A stretch of 12,016 bases of DNA from Deltaproteobacteria bacterium (GCA_015491585.1 WFVQ01000043.1:1-12016), one strand, 5' to 3'; positions 1 to 6,147 are shown, counted from the stretch's first letter. Translations and numbers: made by a program. The notes: generated by a model from the sequence alone, not told the origin.

Positions 1-150
1 ACGCTGGGCCGATTGCAGGACCTCGGGCGGCTGGTCGGTTATGAGAAAGACCTCTACTGGACGGGGGGAATTGGGAGGGGCCTGGTGGAGGGTGACATGG
101 AGTGGTACCGCATTTTCACTTGCGAGCAGTATCCATGTCTTCTCCCTCAT
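1..150 (-). CDS. Unknown protein, N-terminal 50 residues (3' end off window)
   Basis: An open frame starts with ATG at 150 and stays open to base 1, giving 50 residues that begin MREKTWILLASENAVPLHV. Its ATG overlaps the TGA of the preceding ZAS-type gene in an ATGA junction (147-150). I see no clear Shine-Dalgarno sequence before it, which fits translational coupling to that gene. There is no signal peptide or membrane segment. The visible part has alternating hydrophobic stretches (WILLAS, PLHVTL, VEVFLITD) separated by a proline-rich loop (APPNSPRP), consistent with a beta-rich fold. I do not recognise the family. Its position as the third gene after a sigma factor and a likely anti-sigma factor suggests it may belong to that regulatory cassette; this is inference. 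Only the reading frame, start and coupling are supported. Confidence 0.6.
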   Translation of the reverse strand, partial: MREKTWILLASENAVPLHVTLHQAPPNSPRPVEVFLITDQPPEVLQSAQR

Positions 151-734
151 TTGGTGGTTATGCTCAGTAGTTGCAGCCTTTTGAAATCGGCTTCCTCCAG
201 CAGGGCGGCCGCCCTGCCTCCGGTTATCGGCCTCTGGAACAGCACGTCGCCGAAGTAGTCCCTTACAACGGCCTCCTTGCCTTCATACTTGGGGAGGCGG
301 TCGGGAGCCACCTGCAACGTCACCATCACGCTCTCCTCCTCTTCCATATCAGGTAAAATGGAAACCGTAAAGTCTCCGGAAGCGCTCACCATCTCCACCG
401 CGTGGGCCTGGGGAGATGCTGCCGCCTGCATCATGCAGTAGTCCATGGAGAAGTCCGGCGCTGTCTCTATGTGGTCCAGCGAGACCGTAGAGTCCTCTTC
501 CCCAGAGGAGGCCGCCTGTACCATCCGGTTCCACGACTCCATGCAGACTGGACAGAGTGACAGGTGTTCCATCTCGTGGGGAAGGGCGGAGGCCATCCCC
601 CCCTCAGAGGCGAGGACCTCCAACCTCGATTGGTCTATGTGGTCGCCATCGGCCTTGGCGGTGGAGGCCCAGATCTCCAGCGCCTCCTTGAGACCTATTT
701 TCTTCTCACAGGCATTCCGCGACGTTGTATTCAT
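147..734 (-). CDS. Putative ZAS-type (zinc-binding) anti-sigma factor
   Basis: This 195-residue soluble protein is encoded directly after the sigma factor gene and overlaps its end by 29 bases. The ATG at 734 is preferred over an in-frame ATG at 767 because GGAGGAAG lies about seven bases upstream of it. The zinc-binding anti-sigma (ZAS) signature is visible: His32, 24 residues, then His57-x3-Cys61-x2-Cys64 (HLSLCPVC). This matches the spacing known for ZAS proteins, which bind and inactivate sigma factors and in some cases respond to thiol oxidation. Residues 70-105 are acidic and Met/Ser/Ala-rich, and the C-terminal ~90 residues look beta-rich (FTVSILP, VMVTLQV, GDVLFQRP). There is no membrane segment, so it would act in the cytoplasm. 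ZAS proteins usually pair with ECF (group 4) sigma factors, whereas this partner looks like group 3. A generic zinc-ribbon protein is the alternative. Confidence 0.6.
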   Translation of the reverse strand: MNTTSRNACEKKIGLKEALEIWASTAKADGDHIDQSRLEVLASEGGMASALPHEMEHLSLCPVCMESWNRMVQAASSGEEDSTVSLDHIETAPDFSMDYCMMQAAASPQAHAVEMVSASGDFTVSILPDMEEEESVMVTLQVAPDRLPKYEGKEAVVRDYFGDVLFQRPITGGRAAALLEEADFKRLQLLSITTK

Positions 735-1497
735 AGCCTTCCTCCACGTTGTAGCCTTTCTCCTCAAGACATTTCTTCAGCAGGGCCTGGGCCTTGAGCT
801 GCCTCCTTCTCACCCATTCGATGGAGCAGCCGTAGGTCTTGGCAAGGTCCTTGAGTGTGGTCCCATGAAGTATCCTCGATATGATTATGTGCCTCTCCTC
901 CGCGCTCAACGATATCTTCATGCAGCCGTGAAGCGCCTCACGCAGGTCCTGCCGCATGTACTCCTGCTCGGGCGTAAGCCCCGCAGTGTCGGCAAGCTGG
1001 AAGGGCGCCCGGTCTTCGTCGTCCCTGTCGGGCTGCTGGTCCAGGAACACCATCTGGGGAACATACTGCCGCACCTGTTCCACCTTCTCCTGGTCCCAGT
1101 CCAGCGCCTCCTGCACCGCCCTCGTCTGGTCCTCCTCGCCGAGGGCCTCTTCCTGGGCCCGCTGCAGCCGTTTTACCTCCTGCCACTTCTTCTGGGGCAC
1201 CGGCACTGTGGGCAGCTTTCTCAGCCAGTCCTGTATGGCGCCGAATACCCGCTGTTCCGCGAATGCCACAAAGGAGACGCCCCTTTCCGGATCGAACCGC
1301 CTCTTGGCCTCCAAAAGGCCGATGAGGCCCTGATGGAAGAAGTCCTCCTTTGTGAAGGAGTCTCCAAACCCGGTCTTTATATAGGCCATGTAGCACTTGG
1401 TGGCCACACGGTTGAGCATCTGGTGCTCCTCTGGTGCCAACCCGGGAATGGCTCCTCCCTCTGATCTCTGCATCGAGTCGATGGTTTGATTTTTCAT
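706..1497 (-). CDS. RNA polymerase sigma factor, sigma-70 family, group 3-like (FliA/SigB type)
   Basis: This 263-residue protein would direct RNA polymerase to a specific promoter set. Region 2 lies at about residues 48-95 (DFFHQGLIGLLEAKRRFDP, then VSFVAFAEQRVFGAIQDWLR), corresponding to the DLIQEGNIGLL...FDP and A..IRGAI..ELR cores of sigma-70 proteins. A region 3-like stretch follows at about 96-150. Region 4 is at 183-245, with the helix-turn-helix LKDLAKTYGCSIEWVRRR. Region 1.1 is absent, and the length fits flagellar, stress or sporulation group 3 factors better than ECF factors, which lack region 3. The ATG overlaps the thrC stop as ATGA (1494-1497), and a weak AAAGGG precedes it, so translation is probably coupled to thrC. 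The gene ends inside the likely anti-sigma gene. Which genes it controls cannot be read from the window. No flagellar gene lies beside it. Confidence 0.85.
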   Translation of the reverse strand: MKNQTIDSMQRSEGGAIPGLAPEEHQMLNRVATKCYMAYIKTGFGDSFTKEDFFHQGLIGLLEAKRRFDPERGVSFVAFAEQRVFGAIQDWLRKLPTVPVPQKKWQEVKRLQRAQEEALGEEDQTRAVQEALDWDQEKVEQVRQYVPQMVFLDQQPDRDDEDRAPFQLADTAGLTPEQEYMRQDLREALHGCMKISLSAEERHIIISRILHGTTLKDLAKTYGCSIEWVRRRQLKAQALLKKCLEEKGYNVEEGYEYNVAECL

Positions 1498-2906
1498 GGC
1501 CCTTTCAACCCGTGTTCCACGATGTAGTTTTTGACCTTATTGACGTCCGGCGGCATCACCACGAACCTGGGATCAAGGCCTTCCAGCCCCTCCAGTGCGG
1601 CAGGGCGCTTGGGCTCCCTTCCCGTGGCCTTCCTGACCGCGGCCGGAAACTTTGCAGGATGGGCAGTGGCGAGACATACGGTCTCGCCTGGCGGCAGGTG
1701 CGGCATCAGCCGCTTGGCAGCGGCCACGCCCACCGCGGTATGGGGATCTATCACATACCCCTCGTCTCCCTCGCGGTACACGTCCCGGATGGTCGCCAAG
1801 GTCTCCTCCTGATCTATGGAGGCCGATGCAAAGTCGCTCCTTACCCTGCCCAGTTCTTCCTGGGAGAATGTGATCTCCCCTGCGGCAGCGAACTCCTCCA
1901 TCGCCTTCCTCACCCTGGCCGGATCCTCCCCGTAGAGGTAGTAGAGATAGCGTTCGAAGTTGCTGGCCACCATGATGTCCATTGAGGGGCTGATGGTTGG
2001 GACCACTTTCCCCTTGGCGTACCTGCCTTCAACCACGAACCTGGTGAGTATGTTGTTTTCGTTGGTGGCCAGTATCAGCCGCTTTATGAGCGGTGACAGC
2101 ATGCGCTTTGCGATGTATCCGGCGAAGATATCTCCGAAGTTGCCCGTAGGCACCGAGAAGTGGACCGCCTTGGCGCCCTCCTCGTGCCACAGCTTCAGGG
2201 CCGCGTATATGTAATAGACTATCTGGGCCATGACCCTGGCCCAGTTTATGGAGTTGACAGAGCCGAGATGGTGTCTGGCCTTGAAATCAAGATCGTTGAA
2301 GATCTCCTTTACTATGGCCTGACAGTCGTCGAAGGTGCCTTCCACAGCTATGTTGAAGACGTTTTCCTCTGGCACGGTGGTCATCTGCAGGGCCTGAACC
2401 GGGCTGACGCGGTTGTGGGGATGGAGGATGAAGATCCTGATCCTCTCCTTTCCCTTGACGCCATATATCGCCGCACTGCCCGTATCTCCGGAGGTGGCTC
2501 CAAGGATGTTCATGATGCCGGACCGCTCTTCCAGCAGCCGCTCGAAGAGGTTCCCCAGGAGTTGCAGGGCCACGTCCTTGAACGCCAGGGTAGGGCCGTG
2601 GAAGAGTTCCATGATCCAGAGCTTTCCCACCTTCCTGAGAGGGGTGACTTCCTTGTCATCAAAGGTCGAGTAGGAGCGGTCTATGAGGCCGCGCAGCTCT
2701 TTGCCGGGTATGTCGTCTGCGAACAGGGAGATGACCGCGAACGCAAGTTCACGGTAGTTGAGGTGGGCCCATCTCTCCAAGGTATCCTCTCCCACTGCGG
2801 GGATGTCCGTTGGGATTATGAGACCGCCGTCGTCGGCCAGGCCCATCATCACTGTGGCCTTGAACGGGATGGGCGCAATGCCGCCCCTGGTGCTGATGTA
2901 TCTCAT
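1494..2906 (-). CDS. thrC: Threonine synthase
   Basis: This 470-residue cytoplasmic enzyme catalyses the last step of threonine synthesis, converting O-phosphohomoserine to threonine and phosphate with PLP. The N-terminus MRYISTRGG is typical of bacterial ThrC. The PLP-binding lysine is Lys110 in FHGPTLAFKD. The serine/threonine loop GATSGDTGSAA (about 136-146) and SVPTGNFGD are the other family signatures. Length matches the longer bacterial/fungal class. The ATG at 2906 is chosen over an adjacent GTG at 2909 because GGAG then sits seven bases upstream and the N-terminus matches the family. Its start shares one base with the stop of the poly-His gene (TGATG), and its stop overlaps the sigma gene start. 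No other threonine-pathway gene is in the window, so its place between metal/oxidase genes and a sigma factor is unexplained. Confidence 0.95.
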   Translation of the reverse strand: MRYISTRGGIAPIPFKATVMMGLADDGGLIIPTDIPAVGEDTLERWAHLNYRELAFAVISLFADDIPGKELRGLIDRSYSTFDDKEVTPLRKVGKLWIMELFHGPTLAFKDVALQLLGNLFERLLEERSGIMNILGATSGDTGSAAIYGVKGKERIRIFILHPHNRVSPVQALQMTTVPEENVFNIAVEGTFDDCQAIVKEIFNDLDFKARHHLGSVNSINWARVMAQIVYYIYAALKLWHEEGAKAVHFSVPTGNFGDIFAGYIAKRMLSPLIKRLILATNENNILTRFVVEGRYAKGKVVPTISPSMDIMVASNFERYLYYLYGEDPARVRKAMEEFAAAGEITFSQEELGRVRSDFASASIDQEETLATIRDVYREGDEGYVIDPHTAVGVAAAKRLMPHLPPGETVCLATAHPAKFPAAVRKATGREPKRPAALEGLEGLDPRFVVMPPDVNKVKNYIVEHGLKGP

Positions 2907-3154
2907 CACCCTTCTCCGTGGTGGTGATGGTGGTGGTGATGCCCTTCAACCGGCCCGCCCACCTCGTCCAGGGCCTTTTCCAGGACCTCGGAGGTCTTCT
3001 CCGCAAGCCTCACCACCTCGGCCAACGCATCGGCCACCTCGCCCTTGCCCTCACTCCTGAGCAGGGATTCCCATTTGCCGAATTCCTCCATGTGCTGGCG
3101 GTTGTGCTCCAGCCAATGGGGCAGAAGGACCCTGATCTTTTCCAGAGTGTCCAT
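2906..3154 (-). CDS. Small histidine-rich protein with C-terminal His8 tail, probable metal binder
   Basis: This is an 82-residue soluble protein. The N-terminal part (residues 4-65) is predicted helical and charged. It contains the motif LLPHWLEHNRQHMEEF, in which His13, His17 and His21 are spaced i, i+4, i+8 and would line one helix face. After GGPVEG, residues 72-79 are eight consecutive histidines followed by GEG and the stop. Such natural His tails in bacteria are known from nickel or zinc storage and chaperone proteins (for example Hpn, CooJ and HypB His-rich regions), so a metal-buffer role is likely. The metal and client are not shown. GGAGGAG six bases before the ATG supports the start. 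It sits 54 bases after a CydA-like gene and overlaps thrC by one base. A CooT-type nickel protein heads the same gene row, which favours nickel. I have no firm family name. Confidence 0.75.
   Translation of the reverse strand: MDTLEKIRVLLPHWLEHNRQHMEEFGKWESLLRSEGKGEVADALAEVVRLAEKTSEVLEKALDEVGGPVEGHHHHHHHHGEG
2918..2941 (-). repeat. Perfect 2 x 12-bp tandem repeat encoding His8
   Basis: On the minus strand the His tail is two exact copies of CATCACCACCAC, giving CAT-CAC-CAC-CAC twice. Exact duplication of a 12-base unit suggests the tail grew by slippage or short tandem duplication. The number of copies could therefore vary between strains without shifting the frame. Confidence 0.9.
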
Positions 3155-3176
3155 GTCCAGCTCCTCCGTCTGGCGC

Positions 3177-3190
3177 GCCCCACGAGGGGC
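3177..3190 (-). promoter_or_regulatory. GC-rich hairpin in the leader of the poly-His gene
   Basis: The arms GCCCC (3177-3181) and GGGGC (3186-3190) are complementary around a four-base loop. The hairpin lies between the upstream oxidase gene stop and the Shine-Dalgarno sequence of the poly-His gene. No T-run follows on the minus strand, so it is not an intrinsic terminator. It could act as an mRNA processing or stability element. Five-pair stems are common in GC-rich DNA, so the evidence is weak. Confidence 0.25.
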
Positions 3191-3208
3191 CGGCCTGGGA
3201 GCCGAGGA

Positions 3209-4435
3209 TCAGAAAAGGGTGCCGTTCTTCATGGAGATGAATATCCCCAGTCCTGCTACAACCACGAACCAGATTATGGTCAGGGCATAGGCCACCTTTC
3301 CAAGCCCCTCGGCCGGCTCCTCGGTCAGCGGCGCGTCGGATTTCCCTGCATGGTAAGCCACCACTGCTGGATACGCAAGGACGACCAGGCCTCCCAGGAA
3401 GGTGGCCAGGAACAGGATGGTGCTGCCCCAGTCCACGTTGAGCTTGTAGTCGAAGATGGAGTAGCCTACCTTTTCGGCGTACAGGGAGCGAAGCGCTTCC
3501 CGGGCATAGGACATGAGGAACAGGGTGACAAAGGCCATGCCCATTGCCCTGGGGGCCCATTTGATGGGGTCAGATTTAGCCGCCACGAGCAGCCCGAGGA
3601 GGACGAGCCCGGATGTAGCCCCGGCCAAGAAGAATGGATTGGAGAGGAAGTTGAACTTGCTGGGCAGGGAGATGAGCCACCAGACTCCCACTGCTGCCTG
3701 CGCCACCGTGGCCCATAGGGCCAGCCACCCTCCAAGCCTCGCTGCAAAGTCAATGTAATCTTCGGGATAATCGCTTCTACCCCTGAAGTACCAGGCATAT
3801 ATCATCAGGAATATCCCGCTGATGGCAAAGGATGGGATTATGAAATGGAGTATCCTGGGCAGACTGAAACCGGCGAGCACAGTGCCAGAGGTGTCCACAT
3901 CCAACCCCTTCACCACCAGGTCCTGCCACTGGTCGGCGAGCAGTTGCTCCATAGTGAGGGAGTGGATGATGTATCCGGCAAGGCCAGCCGCTGCCAGGGC
4001 CAGCACCAGCCAGAAGGGGTTGCCGTTCCGGCTCTCTTTCTTGCCGCCCAAATAGAAGAGATACAGGCAATAGAAGGCGGCGGTCACTGCAATCAGGAAT
4101 GCCATCGCCCAGACTGCGGACATGGTGTTTGCCGTGTACCAGAAGGGATCGTAAATGACCTGGACGAAGAGCAGTGGTGCCACTGCCAGTACGATGGCGA
4201 TGGAGAGATTGACCGTGGAGGCCCTGGCAAGTGCCTTGCTCAGTCTCAAGGCCTTGGGATCACCGGACATCCGCCCCCAAAGGGCCAAAGTGATACCGCC
4301 TACCACGAAGTTGACGAACATTATGTGGAGGGCGAATGTCAACACCATGAGGAACTGGAAGACCAACGGATAGAAGGGCAATCCAGCGGGATCGCGCATG
4401 GCCTGGACGTACTGTACGACATCTATGATGTTCAT
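3209..4435 (-). CDS. Cytochrome bd superfamily membrane subunit (CydA paralogue without haem c)
   Basis: This 408-residue integral membrane protein has about nine or ten hydrophobic helices. An N-terminal helix carries His37 in ALHIMFVNFVVGG, which aligns with the E. coli CydA helix containing haem ligand His19 (YHFLFVPLTLG). A second conserved block, RILHFIIPSFAISGIFLMIYAW with His197, aligns with the CydA segment containing His186, a haem b558 ligand. It is therefore a CydA-like haem protein rather than a CydB-like one. I see no quinol-loop (Q-loop) signature. It starts 12 bases after the previous CydA-like gene, with AAGGAGGG adjacent to that stop codon, so the two are co-translated and probably form a CydA/CydA'-like heterodimer in the cytoplasmic membrane. 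The substrate reduced (oxygen or another acceptor) cannot be told from sequence alone. Confidence 0.75.
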   Translation of the reverse strand: MNIIDVVQYVQAMRDPAGLPFYPLVFQFLMVLTFALHIMFVNFVVGGITLALWGRMSGDPKALRLSKALARASTVNLSIAIVLAVAPLLFVQVIYDPFWYTANTMSAVWAMAFLIAVTAAFYCLYLFYLGGKKESRNGNPFWLVLALAAAGLAGYIIHSLTMEQLLADQWQDLVVKGLDVDTSGTVLAGFSLPRILHFIIPSFAISGIFLMIYAWYFRGRSDYPEDYIDFAARLGGWLALWATVAQAAVGVWWLISLPSKFNFLSNPFFLAGATSGLVLLGLLVAAKSDPIKWAPRAMGMAFVTLFLMSYAREALRSLYAEKVGYSIFDYKLNVDWGSTILFLATFLGGLVVLAYPAVVAYHAGKSDAPLTEEPAEGLGKVAYALTIIWFVVVAGLGIFISMKNGTLF

Positions 4436-4447
4436 ATCTATCCCTCC

Positions 4448-5779
4448 TTACTCTCCTGCCGGTATCAGTGTGGCCAGATAGGCGGCCGTTGCCCTCTTCT
4501 CGTCTTCGTTGGCCGCGAAAGGGGGCATGAATGGATATTCTCCGAGTGCATCCAGGAAGTCGGCTATGGATTCGGCGTCTTCCAGCCCCAGGTTGGCCAG
4601 AAGCCCTGGCAAGGGGCGTATGCCCTTTTGATCCATGGTGTGGCAGTTGCCGCACTGGTGCAGTGCAATGATCCGTCCAGCCTTCGCGAGATGTTCTTCA
4701 GGAAATATGCGCAGTTGATCCGGGAAGAAGAGTAGCCGTGAGGTTAGGCCATGCTCCTGAAAGAACTCCACCTCGCCCTTCACCTTTTTCGCTTCCAGAT
4801 CCCTGGCCACGACTTGATTGCCGTACATATACTGGTTGATGATATAGGGCCTTCTGCATCCCTCCCTGAGCCCTTCTCCGGCACCTATCCCGGCCAGGAG
4901 CACCAGCATCATCACAATTCCGAAGGAGCGGCACGCCAGTTGCGGCCTCACGACACCAAAAAGGAGGAAATATACCGCCACCGCAACCGCTGCTCCTATG
5001 GCCACGTGCAGCATGGTTTTGAGTGGCGGGATCATATCTTGAAATATGAGTTCCTTGGAGTTGTCTGGCAGGGCGTTGAGATACCATGTGGCAAAGAGGG
5101 CCCCTGCCGCCAGGGCGCAGAGACCCCAGGCTCCGGCCTTCCGTATGATCTCGTAGCGCACCTTTCCCTTCTCCAGGGAGGCAGCCACGATTATGGCGTA
5201 CACCGATGCAATTGCGATCATGCCGGCGGTTCTGAAGGCGAGCTGGGGCCAGTAGGTGGAGTTGAAGAAGCCGTCGAAGAAGCTCCCGGTTTCTATCCAC
5301 TTGTCAGAGGAGAGCATGAAGCCCAGTATGCCTGTGATTATCACCATGCTCATCCAGGCCCCCCATGCGTAGATGAGACCTATCCTCCTGTGTGTGCGGG
5401 GGGGCACCTTTCCGAAGGTATAGTAGTAGGCATAGATGGTGGCGATCTCGATGAGGAAGAAGACCCATTCGGTTGCCCATCCCCAGACGTAGTTGTGGAT
5501 GAGTCCTGATATGGCCCTTGGGCTGGCCACGGTGGCCGAGAACCAGATACCAACTCCTGTGAGGGAGCCGATTACAAAACAGAATACGAGGATGAACAGC
5601 GAGAACCTCTTCAGGAAGGCGAAGAGTTCGGGCCGGTTGTCGTTTATGGCCTTGCCCTCGATATAGGCCATGAACCAGAACGCCCCTGTCGCCAAGTGTG
5701 ACGGCAGGATGTGGAAACTAGCGATCATGGCGATTATGAGGCCAGAGGTTAAGTGCGGCACCTCCCAGAATGGATACAT
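4448..5779 (-). CDS. Cytochrome bd-like oxidoreductase subunit I with fused C-terminal cytochrome c domain
   Basis: This 443-residue protein has about eight membrane helices (residues ~12-300) and then a ~130-residue periplasmic tail. SFHILPSHLATGAFWFMAYIE aligns without gaps to the first helix of E. coli CydA, matching His23 to haem ligand His19, followed by the conserved Gly and Glu. GSLTGVGIWF and a helix with Glu104 and Glu111 match the CydA GVATGLTMEF and Glu99/Glu107 helices, although the Glu spacing differs by one. At the position of CydA His186 it has Arg183 (LAFRTAGM). The tail carries one c-type haem site, CGNCH (376-380), with Met418 a likely axial ligand. There is no quinol loop. 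This fits the bd-superfamily branches that lack the quinol site and probably use a cytochrome c-type donor. GGAGGAGGT precedes the ATG. Confidence 0.8.
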   Translation of the reverse strand: MYPFWEVPHLTSGLIIAMIASFHILPSHLATGAFWFMAYIEGKAINDNRPELFAFLKRFSLFILVFCFVIGSLTGVGIWFSATVASPRAISGLIHNYVWGWATEWVFFLIEIATIYAYYYTFGKVPPRTHRRIGLIYAWGAWMSMVIITGILGFMLSSDKWIETGSFFDGFFNSTYWPQLAFRTAGMIAIASVYAIIVAASLEKGKVRYEIIRKAGAWGLCALAAGALFATWYLNALPDNSKELIFQDMIPPLKTMLHVAIGAAVAVAVYFLLFGVVRPQLACRSFGIVMMLVLLAGIGAGEGLREGCRRPYIINQYMYGNQVVARDLEAKKVKGEVEFFQEHGLTSRLLFFPDQLRIFPEEHLAKAGRIIALHQCGNCHTMDQKGIRPLPGLLANLGLEDAESIADFLDALGEYPFMPPFAANEDEKRATAAYLATLIPAGE

Positions 5780-5843
5780 GGACCTACCTCCTCCAATGGA
5801 ATGGGTGAAATGGGCGGCCCTTGGCAGGCCGTCTATCCTAACA

Positions 5844-5873
5844 ATGATAGGTCAAACAATGGGTGCGAATCAA
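5844..5873 (-). promoter_or_regulatory. Possible promoter for the CydA-like operon
   Basis: On the minus strand TTGATT (5873-5868) is followed after 18 bases by TATCAT (5849-5844), a fair sigma-70 -35/-10 pair about 65 bases upstream of the CydA-like start. A small inverted repeat, CTATC/GATAG (5833-5837 and 5846-5850), overlaps the -10. The 109-base gap between cooT and the CydA-like gene is the longest inside the left block, so an internal promoter here is plausible. Motif scoring was by eye only. Confidence 0.35.
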
Positions 5874-5888
5874 GGAATTCTCTTCTGG

Positions 5889-6083
5889 CTACCGGCGGGA
5901 TCGCAGGACTACGCGGTGTTTGAGCAGGTCTATGGTCTCGATCTCGGCATCCACCACCTTGGGCTCTTCGAAGAAGGTCTGGATGAGCACCCCGTCCTCC
6001 CTTGGGACCACGAGTATGGCGTCGCGCATGAGCTCCTCCTCTTCTCCGTCTGCCTTTTTCAGGTAGATGGTGGACTGGCACAT
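5889..6083 (-). CDS. cooT: CooT family nickel-binding protein
   Basis: This 64-residue protein begins MCQSTIYLKK. The ATG at 6083 is chosen over an in-frame ATG at 6116 because AAGGAG lies about eight bases upstream and the N-terminal Met-Cys is the hallmark of the family. In Rhodospirillum rubrum CooT, Cys2 binds nickel, and the protein assists maturation of carbon monoxide dehydrogenase. The pattern here fits: Cys2, a first strand, a charged turn (ADGEEEELM), the variable loop VPREDGV, and a C-terminal strand pair ending LLKHRVVLRSR. The family forms small beta-barrel-like dimers. No CODH gene (cooS, cooC, cooJ) is in the window, so the client is unknown and the name marks the family only. 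The gene stands 109 bases before the CydA-like operon and diverges from eno. Confidence 0.8.
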   Translation of the reverse strand: MCQSTIYLKKADGEEEELMRDAILVVPREDGVLIQTFFEEPKVVDAEIETIDLLKHRVVLRSRR

Positions 6084-6095
6084 ATCCTTTTCTCC

Positions 6096-6122
6096 TTGAC
6101 TACAGTGGTATTGCATTATACC
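6096..6122 (+). promoter_or_regulatory. Possible eno promoter
   Basis: TTGACT (6096-6101) and TATACC (6117-6122) form a possible plus-strand -35/-10 pair with a short 15-base spacer, about 60 bases before the eno start codon. The spacer is shorter than the 17-base optimum. This -10 lies within the right half of the palindrome at 6104-6125. Confidence 0.3.
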
Positions 6123-6125
6123 ACT
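6104..6125. promoter_or_regulatory. Perfect 8+8 bp palindrome, candidate operator between cooT and eno
   Basis: AGTGGTAT (6104-6111) and ATACCACT (6118-6125) are exact inverse complements around the six-base spacer TGCATT. The dyad covers the best -10 elements of both divergent directions (TATAAT on minus, TATACC on plus). A bound dimeric regulator would block both. The size fits a two-fold symmetric operator for a helix-turn-helix or ribbon-helix-helix protein. I do not recognise the regulator. It could also form an RNA stem in an eno or cooT leader if transcription starts upstream of it. Confidence 0.55.
6115..6123 (-). promoter_or_regulatory. Extended -10 promoter for cooT
   Basis: On the minus strand TGGTATAAT (6123-6115) is a perfect TATAAT preceded by TGn, the extended -10 motif that can work with a poor -35. 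The best -35 candidates upstream are weak (TTCCAA or TCCAAT). Transcription would start near 6108, about 25 bases before the cooT ATG, leaving a short leader that includes the AAGGAG ribosome-binding site. The motif is embedded in the palindrome at 6104-6125. Confidence 0.5.
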
Positions 6126-6147
6126 AAGACCAAGAGGATTGGAATAG

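Noticed and set aside
13..258. 81-codon plus-strand frame at the left edge
   Set aside because: A minus-strand frame with an ATGA junction to the upstream gene covers the same bases and fits the operon better.
445..1464. Long open frame of 339 codons on the plus strand
   Set aside because: It lies opposite the sigma factor and its partner, and its translation (HVLLLGRKPRS-type, Leu/Pro/His-rich) shows no family signature. It is a shadow of high-GC coding sequence.
3173..3180. GGCGCGCC eight-base palindrome before the His-rich gene
   Set aside because: It is self-complementary without a loop and single copy, and is expected by chance in GC-rich DNA.
2160..3718. Plus-strand frames opposite thrC, the His-rich gene and the CydA-like gene
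   Set aside because: They oppose clearly recognisable minus-strand genes and have no ribosome-binding site or recognisable motif.
3845..4735. 296-codon plus-strand frame rich in Gly, His and Gln
   Set aside because: It is antisense to the two membrane subunits, and its composition is the mirror of hydrophobic codons.
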